This document shows, one piece after another, positions 62,864-64,000 of a stretch of 64,000 bases of DNA (position 1 is the stretch's first letter; every line of letters starts with the position of its first letter). The notes beneath the pieces were generated by a model that was given only the letters and a program-made list of their open reading frames with translations, was not told the DNA's origin and searched no databases. A program made the translations under genes and the position numbers. Source of the stretch: Warburgia ugandensis (taxonomy: Eukaryota; Streptophyta; Magnoliopsida; Canellales; Canellaceae); assembly GCA_035236585.1 (NCBI GenBank), contig CP141126.1:13839001-13903000 (forward strand). Direction: 5' to 3'.

Positions 62864-63670
62864 GTCATGGCGTAATAGACAACAGATAAGGAGTGAAAAT
62901 ATGAAACCTTGAAAAGAAACTCCCAAGTCAGAAAGACCAACTCTTTAGGCAAAAACCGTGAAAAGAAACTCAAATTGAGTAGGACCCAGTCTTCTGTTAT
63001 GGGGACTTCCATTTACAGAGGAGGCTGCGGACCTCCAACTCACGACTTAGCAGCCCAATGGGAAAAACCATTGGGCTACTAGGACTTTTGGCCACTCTTT
63101 GCTATTACTTTCTACTAACTGGATAAGTTTTGATTTGGAAAGCCAGGACTATGTACAAGTCTTGTTCTACAAAAATGAAGTTCCTTCCACTTCAACGCAC
63201 ATAGGGCGAAAGAGGGGGCCAAACTCTAAGCTCTAAAGTCCGTCTGTCAACCTATACTACAGTAGACAAGTTACCGTACTTTGCTTCCAATTTACCACAG
63301 TAGGCTGCACCTTAGGTTGATCAGACCTTTTGATATGATTTTCTAATTTTTGAATCTTGTATACTAAACATCAGCATGATTTGGATGATTTTAACATCTG
63401 AAAAATGTATTTTCAACTCCTTGATTTTGAACTATTCTTTTAACAGTGTTCTCATCTTGTAGTCACAAAAAAATCAGATTAACCAAATATAGGGTCAAAC
63501 ATTGTAAAATGTGGGCGCAGTATCACTATTGGAGTCTACGACATGCCTCTAGCATTACTCTGGGCAAACATTCTCACTTGGTAAGTTCTTAACTAATTGA
63601 TTGAATAAAAAGAGTTCCCAGTAAGAGTTGGCCTTGTAGGGCGTGCAGAGAATTGTATAGCATCATCTGA
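62864..63670. other. No recognised gene
   Basis: No domain or element end seen between the SINE and the LINE fragment. Confidence 0.5.
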
Positions 63671-63679
63671 AGAAACACC

Positions 63680-64000
63680 GGGGGACGACCTCCCACTCGC
63701 CAAAACCTTATTAAACTTATCAGTATGACTGACAATCTAGACCTCTCTGACATTGGATTCAATGTAAGCCATTTCACTCTGTCCAATTGTTTGTCAAAAT
63801 GGAGTGAAAATGATTCTTCAAGATTGGGTCGTGCTGTAGCGAATCAAGAGTGGATTTACAATTTGATAAATTAAAATTGATTCACCTCCCATGTATTGTA
63901 TCTGATCACCACTCCTTTCTCTTGATTACGAATCACTTGTTCAAATAGAAAAATAGAAGACCCTTCCGGTTTGAAAATATGTGGTGTATTCATGAAGATT
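63680..64000 (+). pseudogene. LINE endonuclease domain fragment, runs off window
   Basis: The plus strand reads GGRPPTRQN, then FTLSNCLSKW (usual FTWSN motif), then RLGRAVANQEW, the usual LDRAVAN-type block, then HLPCIVSDHHSFLL and RPFRFENMW. These are successive motifs of the endonuclease (EEP) part of plant LINE ORF2. A TAA near 63872 with a shift after it shows that it is broken. Reverse transcriptase would lie beyond the window end. Confidence 0.8.

Overview
The window looks like nuclear DNA of a flowering plant. The evidence is multi-exon genes with GT-AG introns, a tRNA-derived SINE that I recognise as Au type, decayed Ty1/copia elements, LINE fragments, large solo-LTR-like elements, and many long (CT)n, (TA)n, (GT)n and (CT)n(CA)n microsatellites. 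I cannot name the species. All calls were made by reading the sequence, without database searches.

The coding content is one small family: five paralogues of a plant alpha/beta-hydrolase with an N-terminal membrane segment. Two look intact: a minus-strand gene at 33.2-36.4 kb (349 aa, four coding exons) and a plus-strand gene at 54.4-62.4 kb (347 aa, the same four exons spread over 7.9 kb). Both keep the nucleophile Ser in GxSMGG, the Asp in WQGYEDR, the His in DGGHM, and identical intron phases. Three are pseudogenes: minus at 10.8-17.0 kb (exon 1 split by a 2.9 kb LTR), minus at 21.5-22.4 kb, and plus at 38.2-40.2 kb. From left to right the strands are - - - + +, consistent with local tandem duplication plus an inversion.

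Layout: 1-4.6 kb decayed copia element on the plus strand; 4.6-6.7 kb CT-rich tracts and an LTR-like repeat; 6.7-10.4 kb no clear gene apart from a coding-like minus-strand tract at 8.4-8.7 kb; 10.8-17.1 kb hydrolase pseudogene with the nested LTR; 19.8-20.1 kb LINE RNase H relic; 21.5-22.4 kb pseudogene; 24.1-25.7 kb minus-strand copia fragment; 26.5-30.2 kb second LTR; 31.4-31.8 kb LTR end fragment; 33.2-36.4 kb intact hydrolase; 38.2-40.2 kb pseudogene; 43.8-47.1 kb second copia element; 49.7-52.2 kb another solo LTR with a perfect 5-bp target duplication; 54.4-62.4 kb intact hydrolase carrying a 1.5 kb fold-back element in its last intron; 62.65-62.85 kb Au SINE; 63.7 kb to the end a LINE endonuclease fragment.

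I found no clearly new biological system. The strongest results are the reconstructed two-intact, three-broken hydrolase cluster, the dated-by-structure insertions (LTR in exon 1 with GATTC duplication, LTR with GCCAG duplication, fold-back element with a 9-bp duplication, SINE with a 16-bp duplication), and a coding-like tract that I could not assign.
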